A DNA stretch of 64,000 nucleotides from positions 3,472,001 to 3,536,000 of the forward strand of contig NZ_CP007044.2 of NCBI RefSeq assembly GCF_000520015.2, read 5' to 3'. The stretch's first letter is position 1; every line of letters begins with the position of its first letter. Positions 34,999-44,393 of the stretch are shown one piece after another. A program made the position numbers and the translations under genes. The notes below the pieces were generated by a model, which saw nothing but the letters and a program-made list of their open reading frames with translations, did not search any database and was not told the origin of the DNA. Source of the stretch: Chania multitudinisentens RB-25 (GTDB lineage Bacteria > Pseudomonadota > Gammaproteobacteria > Enterobacterales > Enterobacteriaceae).

Positions 34999-35640
34999 AT
35001 GAAAAAGACAACTCTGGTGATATTGGGAGCAATGATGGCTCCTATGTTGGCAAGTGCGCATCAGGCGGGTGATTTCCTGTTCCGTGCGGGTAGTGTAACA
35101 GTGCGTCCTAATGCGGGTTCAGATGATGTTCTGAGTCAGGGTTCGTTTGGTGTATCAAACAACACCCAACTGGGCCTGACTTTTGGTTACATGGTAACCG
35201 ACAATATCGGTGTTGAACTGCTGGCAGCGACCCCTTTCCGTCATAAAATCTCGCTGAATGGAACGGGAGTAAACGGGGATATCGCGACGGTTCGCCACCT
35301 GCCGCCATCATTGATGGCACAGTACTATTTTGGCGACAAGCAGGATAAACTGCGCCCTTATTTGGGGCTTGGCCTGAACTACACCACCTTCTTCAGTGAA
35401 AAGTTCAACGATTATGGCAAGAGCGTTGGAGTCAGCAATCTGGATCTGAAAGATTCTTGGGGTGTTGCCGCTCAAGCGGGTGTGGATTACAACCTGGATG
35501 AGAACTGGATGTTGAATATGTCGGTGTGGTGGATGAATATCGAAACCGAAGCCCGCTTTGATGTGGGTGGTCAACACCAAAGTATTGACACACGCTTGGA
35601 TCCGTTCGCCTTTATGTTCGGGGTCGGTTACCGCTTCTGA
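34999..35640 (+). CDS. ompW: Outer membrane protein W
   Basis: 213 residues (E. coli 212) from the ATG at 34999; an ATG four codons upstream is less likely. A signal peptide (MKKTTLVILGAMMAPMLASA, cleavage before HQAG) is followed by an eight-stranded beta-barrel with AGSVTVRPNAGSDDVL, NIGVELLAATPFRHKI and the terminal phenylalanine (GVGYRF) needed for barrel assembly. It forms a narrow hydrophobic channel and responds to oxygen and stress. An FNR box lies upstream. Confidence 0.95.
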   Translation: MKKTTLVILGAMMAPMLASAHQAGDFLFRAGSVTVRPNAGSDDVLSQGSFGVSNNTQLGLTFGYMVTDNIGVELLAATPFRHKISLNGTGVNGDIATVRHLPPSLMAQYYFGDKQDKLRPYLGLGLNYTTFFSEKFNDYGKSVGVSNLDLKDSWGVAAQAGVDYNLDENWMLNMSVWWMNIETEARFDVGGQHQSIDTRLDPFAFMFGVGYRF

Positions 35641-35657
35641 TTGTGGTTTTATATTCA

Positions 35658-35683
35658 GGGGGCGCTTTGGGCGCCCCCTTTTT
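35658..35683 (+). terminator. Rho-independent terminator of ompW
   Basis: GGGGGCGC (35658-35665) pairs with GCGCCCCC (35671-35678), followed by five T residues. Confidence 0.85.
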
Positions 35684-35721
35684 GTTATTGCTGCTACATA
35701 CTATTCCTATCCCCACAATCC

Positions 35722-35759
35722 TCAATCAGCGGGTACAAGCTGTTGCACCCGCTGATTGA
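35722..35759 (-). terminator. Large hairpin downstream of trpA
   Basis: A perfect 13-bp inverted repeat (TCAATCAGCGGGT with ACCCGCTGATTGA) and a 12-nt loop, just after the trpA stop. There is no T run, so it is either a weak terminator, a Rho-dependent end, or a 3'-end stabiliser of the trp mRNA. Confidence 0.5.
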
Positions 35760-35765
35760 TGGGCA

Positions 35766-36572
35766 TTAGGCGCGGGTTGCCGCTTTCATTTCACGAACAA
35801 ATGCACCCAATTTGGCTAGCATTTCAGCAGGTTTTGCCTGATGTTGCTCGATGATCTTGACGATTGCTGACCCGGATATTGCTCCGGCGGCTCCGGCCTG
35901 TAACGCGCTTTTTACCTGGGATGGTTCGGAAATACCAAAGCCTTGCAGCGGTGGTGCCGCGTGATATTCCCGCAGTTTGTTCACCAGATGATGCAGCGGC
36001 AATTGCGCCCGGCTTTCGGTTCCGGTGACGCCAGCGCGCGACAGCAGATAGGTATAACCGCGGCCATGAGAGGAGATCTCACGCAGCAGATCATCATCGG
36101 CATTCGGTGGGCAGATAAAGATCGGTGCAATCCCGTGGCGGGCTGCTGCCGCGCGGAAGGGAGCCGACTCTTCAAAGGGAACATCGGCGATCAGTACCGA
36201 ATCAACGCCGACCTCGGCACAACGCTGATAAAATGCGTCGATACCTTTGTGGAACACCAGATTGGCATACATCAACAGGCCGATTGGAATAGTAGGGTGT
36301 TTCTGGCGGATCGCAGCCAACATTTCGAAACAGTGGGTTGGCGTGACGCCAGAAGCGAAGGCACGCAGTGCCGCATTCTGGATGGTTGGGCCATCGGCCA
36401 GCGGATCGGAGAACGGAATACCCAATTCCAATGCATCCGCGCCGTTCTCCACCAGAGTATCAATGATCTGTAGTGATAGCGTTGGGTTAGGATCGCCCAG
36501 GGTAACAAATGGCACGAACGCGCCTTCCCGATTGCCTTCCAGGCGTTTAAACAGTTGCTGATAACGTTCCAT
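35766..36572 (-). CDS. trpA: Tryptophan synthase alpha chain
   Basis: 268 residues, E. coli length. A TIM barrel with the catalytic glutamate and aspartate in ALELGIPFSDPLADGPTIQ, and the phosphate-binding GFGISEPSQV and GAISGSAIVK. It cleaves indole-3-glycerol phosphate and channels indole to TrpB. Its ATG overlaps the trpB stop by one base (TGATG), which suggests translational coupling. Confidence 0.98.
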   Translation of the reverse strand: MERYQQLFKRLEGNREGAFVPFVTLGDPNPTLSLQIIDTLVENGADALELGIPFSDPLADGPTIQNAALRAFASGVTPTHCFEMLAAIRQKHPTIPIGLLMYANLVFHKGIDAFYQRCAEVGVDSVLIADVPFEESAPFRAAAARHGIAPIFICPPNADDDLLREISSHGRGYTYLLSRAGVTGTESRAQLPLHHLVNKLREYHAAPPLQGFGISEPSQVKSALQAGAAGAISGSAIVKIIEQHQAKPAEMLAKLGAFVREMKAATRA

Positions 36573-37762
36573 CAGATTTCTCCCCGAGCTTTCAGAATGT
36601 CGTGAACGGTGAATATGTCTTTGTCACCACGGCCAGATAGATTAACCACCAAAATCTGTTCTTTCTCGGGTGTTTCACGGATCATTTTCAGCGCATGTGC
36701 CAACGCATGGGAAGATTCCAACGCTGGGATAATACCTTCGTGGCGCGACAAAGCTTTAAAAGCCTCCAGTGCTTCATCGTCAGTAATCGACACGTATTCA
36801 GCGCGGCCGATGCTGTTCAGATAAGCATGTTGTGGCCCAACGGAAGGGAAATCCAGGCCAGCGGAGATAGAGTAAGACTCCTCGATTTGCCCTTCGGAGG
36901 TTTGCATCATCGGGGATTTCATACCGAAATAGATACCGATGTTGCCGTGTTTCAGGGGAGCGCCATGCTGACCAGTTTCGATCCCCAGGCCAGCGGGTTC
37001 AACGCCGATCAGGCCAACGCTGGCGTCGTCGATAAAGTCGGCAAACATGCCAATGGCATTAGAACCCCCACCGATGCAAGCCAGCACCGCATCCGGCAGG
37101 CGGCCTTCACGCTCCAGCATCTGGGCTTTGGTTTCTTCGCCGATCATGCGTTGAAACTCGCGCACGATAGTGGGATAAGGGTGCGGCCCTGCGGCGGTGC
37201 CGAGCATGTAGTGGGCTGTGTCGTAAGTGCCGGACCAGTCGCGTAAAGCTTCATTGCAGGCATCTTTCAGCGTGGAAGAACCGCTGTGTACCGGGATCAC
37301 TTCAGCACCCATCAGGCGCATGCGAAAGACGTTCGGTGACTGGCGCTCAATGTCTTTTGCTCCCATATAGATGCGGCATTTCAGCCCGAGCAATGCACAG
37401 GCTAATGCCGAAGCCACGCCATGTTGGCCTGCACCGGTTTCTGCAATGATCTCGGTTTTGCCCATACGTTTGGCAAGCAGTGCCTGGCCCAATACCTGGT
37501 TGGTTTTGTGTGCACCACCGTGCAGCAGATCTTCGCGTTTCAGATAAAGTTTAGTTTTGGTGCCAGCGGTCAGGTTTTTACACAGCGTCAGAGCGGTGGG
37601 GCGGCCGGCGTAGTTTTTCAGCAGATCGATAAATTCTGCCTGAAACTGAGGGTCACGCTGTGCGCTGATAAAGGCTTCTTCCAGCTGTTTCAGAGCCGGC
37701 ATAAGAATTTGTGGTACATACTGACCACCAAATTCACCGAAATAGGGGTTAAGCAGCGTCAT
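36572..37762 (-). CDS. trpB: Tryptophan synthase beta chain
   Basis: 396 residues (E. coli 397). A PLP enzyme with the Schiff-base lysine in LLHGGAHKTNQVLGQALLAK, the catalytic EIIAETGAGQHGVA and the PLP phosphate loop CIGGGSNAIGMF. It joins indole and serine to tryptophan in an alpha2-beta2 complex. trpC(F) is 38 bp upstream. Confidence 0.98.
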   Translation of the reverse strand: MTLLNPYFGEFGGQYVPQILMPALKQLEEAFISAQRDPQFQAEFIDLLKNYAGRPTALTLCKNLTAGTKTKLYLKREDLLHGGAHKTNQVLGQALLAKRMGKTEIIAETGAGQHGVASALACALLGLKCRIYMGAKDIERQSPNVFRMRLMGAEVIPVHSGSSTLKDACNEALRDWSGTYDTAHYMLGTAAGPHPYPTIVREFQRMIGEETKAQMLEREGRLPDAVLACIGGGSNAIGMFADFIDDASVGLIGVEPAGLGIETGQHGAPLKHGNIGIYFGMKSPMMQTSEGQIEESYSISAGLDFPSVGPQHAYLNSIGRAEYVSITDDEALEAFKALSRHEGIIPALESSHALAHALKMIRETPEKEQILVVNLSGRGDKDIFTVHDILKARGEI

Positions 37763-37800
37763 GATGTATCCTGTTGTTATCCAAAAAATTATATTTGCAG

Positions 37801-39162
37801 TTAGTAAGAGCGCAAAGCCTGGAACACCGCCGCCAGACGCGCCGCATCTTTGATACCGGGTTGGCTTTCTACGCCGGAATTAAAATCGAGGCCTGTGCAA
37901 CCAAGCTGGGCGGCAGCCACGCAGTTATCGGCGTTCAGGCCACCGGCCAGCATCACATTATCCAGCGTTTCCCCTTGCAGCAGCGCCCAATCAAAACGTA
38001 CTCCAGTACCACCGGCACCGTTATCCAGCAGATAGCGATCAACATGCTGTAGATCGCGCGCGGGCAGGCTGTCTTTCACGCTTAACGCTTTCCAAATTTG
38101 GCAGGAAGCAGGCAACTTGGCGCGCAGGGCAGCAATATAGGGTTGGTCTTCCGCACCGTGCAGTTGCACGGCATGCAGGCCGAGGTGCTCGGCAGTCTGA
38201 ACCAGCGTCTCTAGCGGAGCATCGCAGAACACGCCGACGTATTTCAACGGCGCTCCGGCAATCACCTCTCTGGCTTGTGTGATATCAACACAGCGCGGTG
38301 AGCGGCCGACGAAAATCAGCCCACCGTAGTTGGCACCGGCCTGGTAAGCGGTGGCAGCATCCTGCGGGCGAGTCAGGCCACAGACTTTATTATCACCCAG
38401 AATCACCCGGCGTACTGCGCTACGCAGATTAGTTTCCGACATCAGCGCACTGCCGATCAGGAAGCCATTGGCAAAGCGGCTGAGTTCACGGATCTGGCCA
38501 TAATGATTGATACCTGATTCGCTGATCACCGTGACGCCCGCTGGCACTTGCGGGGCCAAAGTGCGGGTGCGATTCAGATCGATGGAAAGATCGCGCAGAT
38601 CGCGGTTATTGATGCCAATCACTTGAGCTTCCAGCCTCACCGCGCGCTGCAATTCTTCTTCGCTGATGACTTCTGTCAGCACGCCCATGTTCAGGCTATG
38701 GGCCACTGTGGCCAACTGGCGGTATTGCTCGTCATTCAGCACTGACAGCATCAGCAGGATGGCATCGGCCTGATAATAACGCGCCAGGTAGATCTGGTAC
38801 GGATCGATAATGAAATCTTTGCACAGCACGGGCTGGGTAACGGTTTTACTCACCAATGGCAGAAAATCGAAACTGCCCTGGAAATATTTCTCATCGGTCA
38901 ACACAGAAATTGCCGAGGCAAAGTCCTTGTAAACTGAGGCGATTTCCACCGGGTCAAAATTCTCGCGGATCACCCCTTTGGAAGGGGACGCTTTTTTGCA
39001 TTCAAGAATAAAGGCCGTTTTGGCCTCTTGCAGCGCCTGATAAAAACCACGAGTGCTTGGGACGATGTCATTCTGAAAGCCAGCCAGTGGCTGTTGTTGG
39101 CTTCGTGCCGCGACCCATTGCGCTTTATCACGAACAATCCTGTTGAGCACGGTTTCCTGCAT
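37801..39162 (-). CDS. trpC: Bifunctional indole-3-glycerol-phosphate synthase / phosphoribosylanthranilate isomerase
   Basis: 453 residues, the enterobacterial TrpC(F) fusion. The N-terminal IGPS domain (about 1-255) shows ILECKKASPSKGVIRENFDP and the ISESGI phosphate site. The C-terminal PRAI domain (about 256-453) starts with KVCGLTRPQDA and ends with GGLNADNC and GLDFNSGVE. It catalyses two successive steps. Eight bases separate it from trpD. Confidence 0.97.
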   Translation of the reverse strand: MQETVLNRIVRDKAQWVAARSQQQPLAGFQNDIVPSTRGFYQALQEAKTAFILECKKASPSKGVIRENFDPVEIASVYKDFASAISVLTDEKYFQGSFDFLPLVSKTVTQPVLCKDFIIDPYQIYLARYYQADAILLMLSVLNDEQYRQLATVAHSLNMGVLTEVISEEELQRAVRLEAQVIGINNRDLRDLSIDLNRTRTLAPQVPAGVTVISESGINHYGQIRELSRFANGFLIGSALMSETNLRSAVRRVILGDNKVCGLTRPQDAATAYQAGANYGGLIFVGRSPRCVDITQAREVIAGAPLKYVGVFCDAPLETLVQTAEHLGLHAVQLHGAEDQPYIAALRAKLPASCQIWKALSVKDSLPARDLQHVDRYLLDNGAGGTGVRFDWALLQGETLDNVMLAGGLNADNCVAAAQLGCTGLDFNSGVESQPGIKDAARLAAVFQALRSY

Positions 39163-39170
39163 GACTTATC

Positions 39171-40169
39171 CTATCCTCTTGCTGCCAATGCGGTGACACG
39201 CTCATAGGCCTGCCCGCTGTGAATCATATCCAATGCCTGTTGCGCGTTGTGGCGCAAATCTTCCTGCCCGAATAACTTCAGCAGCAGAGCGACGTTAGCG
39301 GCGACCGCTGCGGCGTGGGCAGGTTCACCGTTACCTTGTAACAACCCTGCCAGAATGTCACGGTTTTCTTCGGGTGAACCACCTAACAAGGACTCAAGCG
39401 AATGGCTTTCTAAACCGAAGGATTTCGGCGTCAGTTGATAGCTTTCAATCTCACCATTATTCAGTTCCGCTACGTGGGTGGTGGTGTGGATGGCAACTTC
39501 GTCCATACCGCCACCGTGTACCACCGCAGCACGTTGGTAGCCTAGCACACGCAAAGTTTTGGCTATCGGCAACACCAGTTCCGGGCTGTATACGCCAATC
39601 AGCGCCAACGGCGGACGGGCCGGGTTAATTAATGGGCCGAGCACGTTGAATACCGTGCGGGTTTTCAACTGTTGGCGTACCGGCATCGCGTGGCGAAAAC
39701 CGGTGTGATACTGCGGCGCGAACAGGAAACACACGCCAAGCTCATCTAACGCCTGACGAGATTGTTCAGCCGGTAGGTCCAGACTGATGCCAAACGCTGC
39801 CAACAGATCGGAAGAACCTGAACGGCTGGAAACGCTGCGGTTGCCGTGTTTGGCGATCTTTGCACCACAGGCGGCGGCGACAAAGGCGCTGGCCGTTGAA
39901 ATGTTAATGCTATTGGTGCCGTCTCCACCAGTGCCCACAATATCCGCAAAATCATAATCTGGCCGTGGGAACGGCAAAGCATCATCCAGTAAGGCTTTGG
40001 CTGCCCCAGCAATCTCTTCCGGGCGCTCGCCGCGAATTTTCATGCTGATCAGCGCGGCGGCCAGTTGGCTGGGCTCCAGTTCACCGCGCACGATAGCGCT
40101 GAACAGTTGCTGGCTTTCCTGCTGGTCCATCGACTCTGAACGATACAGTTTTTCAAGAATAGGTTGCAT
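39171..40169 (-). CDS. trpD: Anthranilate phosphoribosyltransferase (unfused)
   Basis: 332 residues from the ATG at 40169 (an ATG two codons earlier at 40175 is equally readable). It has the PRPP site GTGGDGTNSINIST and KHGNRSVSSRSGSSD. It transfers phosphoribose to anthranilate. In E. coli this domain is fused to the TrpG glutaminase; here it is a separate gene 16 bp after trpG, as described for Serratia marcescens. Confidence 0.97.
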   Translation of the reverse strand: MQPILEKLYRSESMDQQESQQLFSAIVRGELEPSQLAAALISMKIRGERPEEIAGAAKALLDDALPFPRPDYDFADIVGTGGDGTNSINISTASAFVAAACGAKIAKHGNRSVSSRSGSSDLLAAFGISLDLPAEQSRQALDELGVCFLFAPQYHTGFRHAMPVRQQLKTRTVFNVLGPLINPARPPLALIGVYSPELVLPIAKTLRVLGYQRAAVVHGGGMDEVAIHTTTHVAELNNGEIESYQLTPKSFGLESHSLESLLGGSPEENRDILAGLLQGNGEPAHAAAVAANVALLLKLFGQEDLRHNAQQALDMIHSGQAYERVTALAARG

Positions 40170-40185
40170 AGTCATTATCTCTTAA

Positions 40186-40767
40186 TTATTGCGCCAGAGC
40201 CCAGGCCAGGGTCTGCTCAAGCAAACGTGCGCCTTGGCTAGTCAAAATCGACTCTGGATGAAACTGGAAACCACAAACACGGTGTTGATCGTGGCGAACG
40301 GCCATTACCATGTCAGCGAAGCGGGCGTTAACCGTCAGCTCTGCGGGGATATTGCTGCCGACCAGTGAGTGGTAGCGGGCGACCGGCAGCGGATTGGCCA
40401 TTCCGGCAAACATCCCTTCACCATCGTGGGTGATGGCAGAGGCTTTGCCATGCAGGATTTCACCCGCTTGGCCAACATGGCCGCCGTAAGCTTCAACAAT
40501 CGCCTGGTGGCCGAGACAGATACCGATGATCGGCATCTGACCGCGCAGCCGTTGCAGCAGTTCTGGCATACAGCCTGCGCCTGCTGGCGTACCGGGGCCG
40601 GGTGACAGCATCAACACCGGTTGTTCCATCTGTTGCAGACGCGCAATGATGATGTCAGCGGCAACCTGGTTGCGGTAAATCACTACCTGATGACCGCTGG
40701 CGCGCAGTTGGTCAACCAGGTTGTAAGTAAAGGAATCAACGTTATCGAGCAGCAAAATATCGGCCAT
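40186..40767 (-). CDS. trpG: Anthranilate synthase glutamine amidotransferase component
   Basis: 193 residues. A class I glutaminase with nucleophile cysteine in PIIGICLGHQAIVEAYGG and the His-Glu pair in CGFQFHPESIL. It supplies ammonia to TrpE. Its ATG abuts the trpE stop directly, so it is translated in coupling with trpE. Being unfused from trpD is a family-level marker. Confidence 0.97.
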   Translation of the reverse strand: MADILLLDNVDSFTYNLVDQLRASGHQVVIYRNQVAADIIIARLQQMEQPVLMLSPGPGTPAGAGCMPELLQRLRGQMPIIGICLGHQAIVEAYGGHVGQAGEILHGKASAITHDGEGMFAGMANPLPVARYHSLVGSNIPAELTVNARFADMVMAVRHDQHRVCGFQFHPESILTSQGARLLEQTLAWALAQ

Positions 40768-42327
40768 TTAAAATACCTCCTTGGCCTGATGCGCACTGGC
40801 GATGGCACGCAGCACGGCGCGTGCTTTGTTACGGGTTTCATCAGCTTCGGCCTGAGGCACGGAGTCCAGCACCACACCGGCACCGGCTTGCACGGTGGCA
40901 ATACCATCCTCAACATACGCAGAGCGGATGACAATACAGGTATCGAGATCGCCATGCGCGGTGAAATACCCCACGGCTCCCCCGTAACTGCCGCGGCGTG
41001 AGCCTTCGGAGGCAGCAATCAACTGCATAGCGCGCACTTTTGGTGCACCGCTCAATGTTCCCATGTTCATACAGGCCTGATAGGCGTGCAGCACGTCGAG
41101 ATCGGCGCGCAGGTGACCGACCACGCGGGAAACCAGATGCATCACGAAGGAATAACGATCGACTTTGGTCAGGTCTGCCACGTAGCGGCTGCCTGCTTCG
41201 CAGATTCGTGCCAAATCGTTGCGCGCCAGATCGACCAGCATAAGGTGCTCGGCCAGCTCTTTATGGTCGGTACGCATTTCCAGTTCGATACGGCTGTCAA
41301 GATCCAAATCCAGAGAACCATCGGCACGGCGGCCGCGCGGGCGGGTGCCGGCGATGGGGTAGATTTCGATCTGGCGGCTGTTGGCATCGTATTTCAACGC
41401 GCTTTCCGGTGAAGCGCCAAACAGGGTGAATTCGTCATCCTGCATAAAAAACATGTATGGGCTTGGGTTGTGGTCTTTCAGTGTTTGATAGGCGGCCAGC
41501 GGTGCCGGGCAAGGCAGCGAGAAACGGCGTGAAGGCACCACTTGGAAAATTTCACCTTGGTGGATCGCCTGTTGCAGTTCGCTGACCACTGCACCGTACT
41601 CTTCATCAGTCTGGTTACAGCTCAGTTGCATATTTTCCAGTTTTTGCTGGGGAACTGGCTGTGGAGCCTGTTTCAACTGTGCCTGGATCTGTTCCAGGCG
41701 CTGTTGCAAACGCTGTGTCTCGCTGCTTTTGCCAGTGAATACGCTGGCCTGCAAACGGGCAACGCTGCACTGGTGATCGAGCACCAACAGGGTTTCTGCC
41801 AGATAGAAACAGAAATCAGGGCAACGCTGATCGTGGCGCAGTGCTGGCAAATCTTCAAACCCGGCTACCAGATCATAGGCAAACAGGCCGCCGAGCAACA
41901 TCGCTTCACGTTCATCGGCTGGGGCATCGACCAGTGCCAGCAATGTGCGCAGTGCGTCGAAAACCGACAGCGAACGCAGACGCGCATCTTCATCCTGTAC
42001 AGCATCAATAGCTGGGAAGGTTAATTCGCGGCCAGCAGGGCGCACCAGGATCTGCACCTCGGCCGGGAGGGCTTGATCCAGCAGCGGCAGCAATGCTGCG
42101 CCATTAGCGGTGAGTGCCTGAATGGTGACGTTACGGCCCAGCGCGGTGATGCGCAGGGCACTGTCGATGACCAACAGGCTTTTCAGATTTTGCTTGCTGG
42201 TGATTTCTGCCGACTCCAGTAACAAAGTCGCCGGACGAGCGCCACACAACTGGTGGAAAATTGCCGTTGGGTCCCCTCGGTAGTCGGCCTGTGCCGTCAG
42301 GAGTTTAAGTTGTGGCTTGCTGTTCAT
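40768..42327 (-). CDS. trpE: Anthranilate synthase component I
   Basis: 519 residues (E. coli 520). The feedback-inhibition motif LLESAEI is near residue 36-42, and the chorismate-binding C-terminal domain contains PIAGTRPRGRRADGSLDLDL, LVDLARNDLARICEAGSRYV and SGAPKVRAMQLI. It makes anthranilate from chorismate with TrpG. First structural gene of the operon, downstream of an attenuator. Confidence 0.98.
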   Translation of the reverse strand: MNSKPQLKLLTAQADYRGDPTAIFHQLCGARPATLLLESAEITSKQNLKSLLVIDSALRITALGRNVTIQALTANGAALLPLLDQALPAEVQILVRPAGRELTFPAIDAVQDEDARLRSLSVFDALRTLLALVDAPADEREAMLLGGLFAYDLVAGFEDLPALRHDQRCPDFCFYLAETLLVLDHQCSVARLQASVFTGKSSETQRLQQRLEQIQAQLKQAPQPVPQQKLENMQLSCNQTDEEYGAVVSELQQAIHQGEIFQVVPSRRFSLPCPAPLAAYQTLKDHNPSPYMFFMQDDEFTLFGASPESALKYDANSRQIEIYPIAGTRPRGRRADGSLDLDLDSRIELEMRTDHKELAEHLMLVDLARNDLARICEAGSRYVADLTKVDRYSFVMHLVSRVVGHLRADLDVLHAYQACMNMGTLSGAPKVRAMQLIAASEGSRRGSYGGAVGYFTAHGDLDTCIVIRSAYVEDGIATVQAGAGVVLDSVPQAEADETRNKARAVLRAIASAHQAKEVF

Positions 42328-42354
42328 TATGGGTGGTTCCAGTTAAATTTTGTC

Positions 42355-42384
42355 CGTAAAAAAGCCCGCGTTATGAGCGGGCTT
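42355..42384 (-). terminator. trp attenuator (leader terminator)
   Basis: On the minus strand AGCCCGC-TCATAAC-GCGGGCT is followed by a run of eight T residues, about 36 bases after the trpL stop and 30 before trpE. It is the classic trp leader terminator controlled by ribosome position on trpL. Confidence 0.92.
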
Positions 42385-42420
42385 AGGGAATCTACAGTGT
42401 CAGATGACAGGTATGCGTGA

Positions 42421-42480
42421 TTACACCGCCCACAAGAGGGAAGTACGCCACCAACGAAGAAGAGAAGTTTGCTTAATCAT
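42421..42480 (-). CDS. trpL: trp operon leader peptide
   Basis: 19-residue peptide MIKQTSLLRWWRTSLLWAV with tandem tryptophans (codons 10-11) and a third near the end. An AAGAGAG ribosome site lies six to eight bases before the ATG. The WWRTS core matches the E. coli leader (GWWRTS), and the longer LL tail resembles the S. marcescens leader. Stalling at the WW codons when Trp-tRNA is scarce would prevent attenuator formation. Confidence 0.93.
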   Translation of the reverse strand: MIKQTSLLRWWRTSLLWAV

Positions 42481-42524
42481 TTAATGCTCTCTTGGTTATC
42501 ATCTAACAGGGTAACTGTTGTGAA

Positions 42525-42563
42525 CTTGTGTACTAGTTAACTGGATCGAGAGCCTAAAGTCAA
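42525..42563 (-). promoter_or_regulatory. trp promoter with TrpR operator
   Basis: TTGACT (42558-42563) and TTAACT (42535-42540) are 17 bp apart on the minus strand. The -10 overlaps CCAGTTAACTAGTACAC, nearly the E. coli trp operator with its CTAGT half-sites. Confidence 0.9.
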
Positions 42564-42685
42564 CTCTCTTTTTACACAATATGTTAGCGGAAAGTGTGCC
42601 GGGGTTTCATTCAGCAATAATAGATTTCCGCCGAACCTGCCCTAGCGGTTATGATAGCTAGCCAAACCATCGCGGGATATTTCTT

Positions 42686-43555
42686 TTGACAGACAGCAGC
42701 CCATACTCTTCCGCTTTTACCTTGTACGATCTCCACAGCCATACCACTGCTTCCGACGGTTATCTGACGCCGACACAGCTGGTACAGCGTGCGGTTGAGA
42801 TGCGTGTAGGGGTATTGGCCATTACCGATCATGACACCATCGGCGGTTTAGCAGAGGCGGCGGCAGCGATCGCTGAACAGGCGCTGCCATTGCAATTGGT
42901 TAACGGCGTAGAGATTTCTACCCTGTGGGAAAACCATGAGATCCATATTGTTGGCTTAGGTATGGATATCGCACATCCTGCCTTGAACCAACTGTTGGCC
43001 GAACAGACTCAGCGCCGCCATCAGCGCGCACAAGAAATTGGCGTGCGGCTGGTAAAAGCGCGCATTCCTGATGCTTTTGCCGGCGCGCAGCAACTGGCTG
43101 GCGCGGGTGCAGTAACGCGTGGCCATTTCGCCCGCTACCTGGTGCAAATCGGCGTGGCGGATAATCTGGCACAGGTATTCAAGAAATACCTCGCCAAGGG
43201 GAAAACCGGCTATGTTCCGCCACAGTGGTGTACAATAGAACAAGCTATTGATGTAATTCATCAATCCGGTGGGCAAGCCGTGATGGCACACCCTGGCCGT
43301 TATGAACTGACTGCCAAATGGCTTAAACGTTTGTTGGCACATTTTGCTGAAAACGGTGGGGATGCTATGGAGGTGGCGCAGTGTCAGCAGGCACCCCATG
43401 AACGCACGTTGTTAGCCAGATATGCGCAGGACTATCAATTATTGGCGTCACAGGGTTCCGATTTCCATCAGCCCTGTTCGTGGATCGAACTGGGGCGCAA
43501 ACTGTGGTTACCCGGCGGCGTTGAGCCGGTATGGCGTGACTGGCCGCAACCTTAA
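42686..43555 (+). CDS. rnm: PHP-domain 5'-3' exoribonuclease (RNase AM)
   Basis: 289 residues (formerly YciV/TrpH) from a TTG at 42686 with GGGA seven bases upstream. The PHP metal site is visible in YDLHSHTTASDG, AITDHDT, GVEIST and GSDFHQP. The block GYVPPQWCTIEQAIDVIHQS is conserved with E. coli. It removes nucleotides from the 5' end of RNA, including maturation of 5S, 16S and 23S rRNA 5' ends. It diverges from the trp operon. Confidence 0.93.
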   Translation: MTDSSPYSSAFTLYDLHSHTTASDGYLTPTQLVQRAVEMRVGVLAITDHDTIGGLAEAAAAIAEQALPLQLVNGVEISTLWENHEIHIVGLGMDIAHPALNQLLAEQTQRRHQRAQEIGVRLVKARIPDAFAGAQQLAGAGAVTRGHFARYLVQIGVADNLAQVFKKYLAKGKTGYVPPQWCTIEQAIDVIHQSGGQAVMAHPGRYELTAKWLKRLLAHFAENGGDAMEVAQCQQAPHERTLLARYAQDYQLLASQGSDFHQPCSWIELGRKLWLPGGVEPVWRDWPQP

Positions 43556-43613
43556 CAGACCGTTACTTGGTAGCTTACATGTTGCCAGTTCGCATTATTT
43601 TCAGGAGTAACAA

Positions 43614-44234
43614 ATGAGCCAGTTATTTTATATTCACCCAGATAACCCGCAACCGCGCTTGGTGAATCAGGCGGTTGAGGTATTACGCAAGGGCGGGGTG
43701 ATCGTTTATCCAACAGATTCTGGCTATGCGCTGGGCTGCAAACTGGAAGAAAAAGCGGCGATGGAGCGGATTTGCCGTATCCGCCAGTTGGATGGTAATC
43801 ACAATTTCACGCTGGTGTGCCGCGATTTGTCTGAGTTATCGACCTATGCTCATGTGGACAACACCGCATTTCGCCTGCTCAAGAACAATACGCCAGGCAA
43901 CTACACCTTTATTCTGAAGGCCACCAAAGAAGTGCCGCGCCGCCTGATGAACGACAAGCGTAAAACCATCGGATTACGCGTGCCTTCCAACCCGATTGCG
44001 CTGGCATTGCTGGAGGTGCTGAACGAGCCGATGATGTCGACCACGCTCATGCTGCCGGGCAATGATTTTGCAGAATCCGACCCGGAAGAAATCAGTGAAC
44101 ATTTGGGTAGACAGGTGGATTTGGTGATCCACGGTGGCTTCCTTGGGCAGCAACCGACCACGGTTATCGATCTGACCGAATCCACGCCGGAAGTGGTGCG
44201 TGAAGGAGCGGGCGATCCCTCTCCCTTTCGATAA
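43614..44234 (+). CDS. yciO: YciO, Sua5/YrdC-like protein
   Basis: 206 residues, E. coli length. The YrdC-fold nucleotide/RNA-binding domain contains GGVIVYPTDSGYALGCKLEE, RKTIGLRVPSNPIA and the PTTVIDLT ending. It is a paralogue of the TsaC threonylcarbamoyl-AMP synthase, though YciO does not replace TsaC in E. coli. AGGAGT precedes the ATG; 58 bp after rnm, so probably co-transcribed. Confidence 0.94.
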   Translation: MSQLFYIHPDNPQPRLVNQAVEVLRKGGVIVYPTDSGYALGCKLEEKAAMERICRIRQLDGNHNFTLVCRDLSELSTYAHVDNTAFRLLKNNTPGNYTFILKATKEVPRRLMNDKRKTIGLRVPSNPIALALLEVLNEPMMSTTLMLPGNDFAESDPEEISEHLGRQVDLVIHGGFLGQQPTTVIDLTESTPEVVREGAGDPSPFR

Positions 44235-44393
44235 ACTACCGGACGAAGGCGGTTACAACGCTGAATAAAGCCTGTATAGTGTGCGGTCGGTTTTCACCAA
44301 GAGATTATTTTTGCGGCTACATTTCTATTTTTGCAGAAATCTGGCCACAAAATCCCCCCGACGCCTGTGAAGGCGACATTAGAGGTTTGCTCA

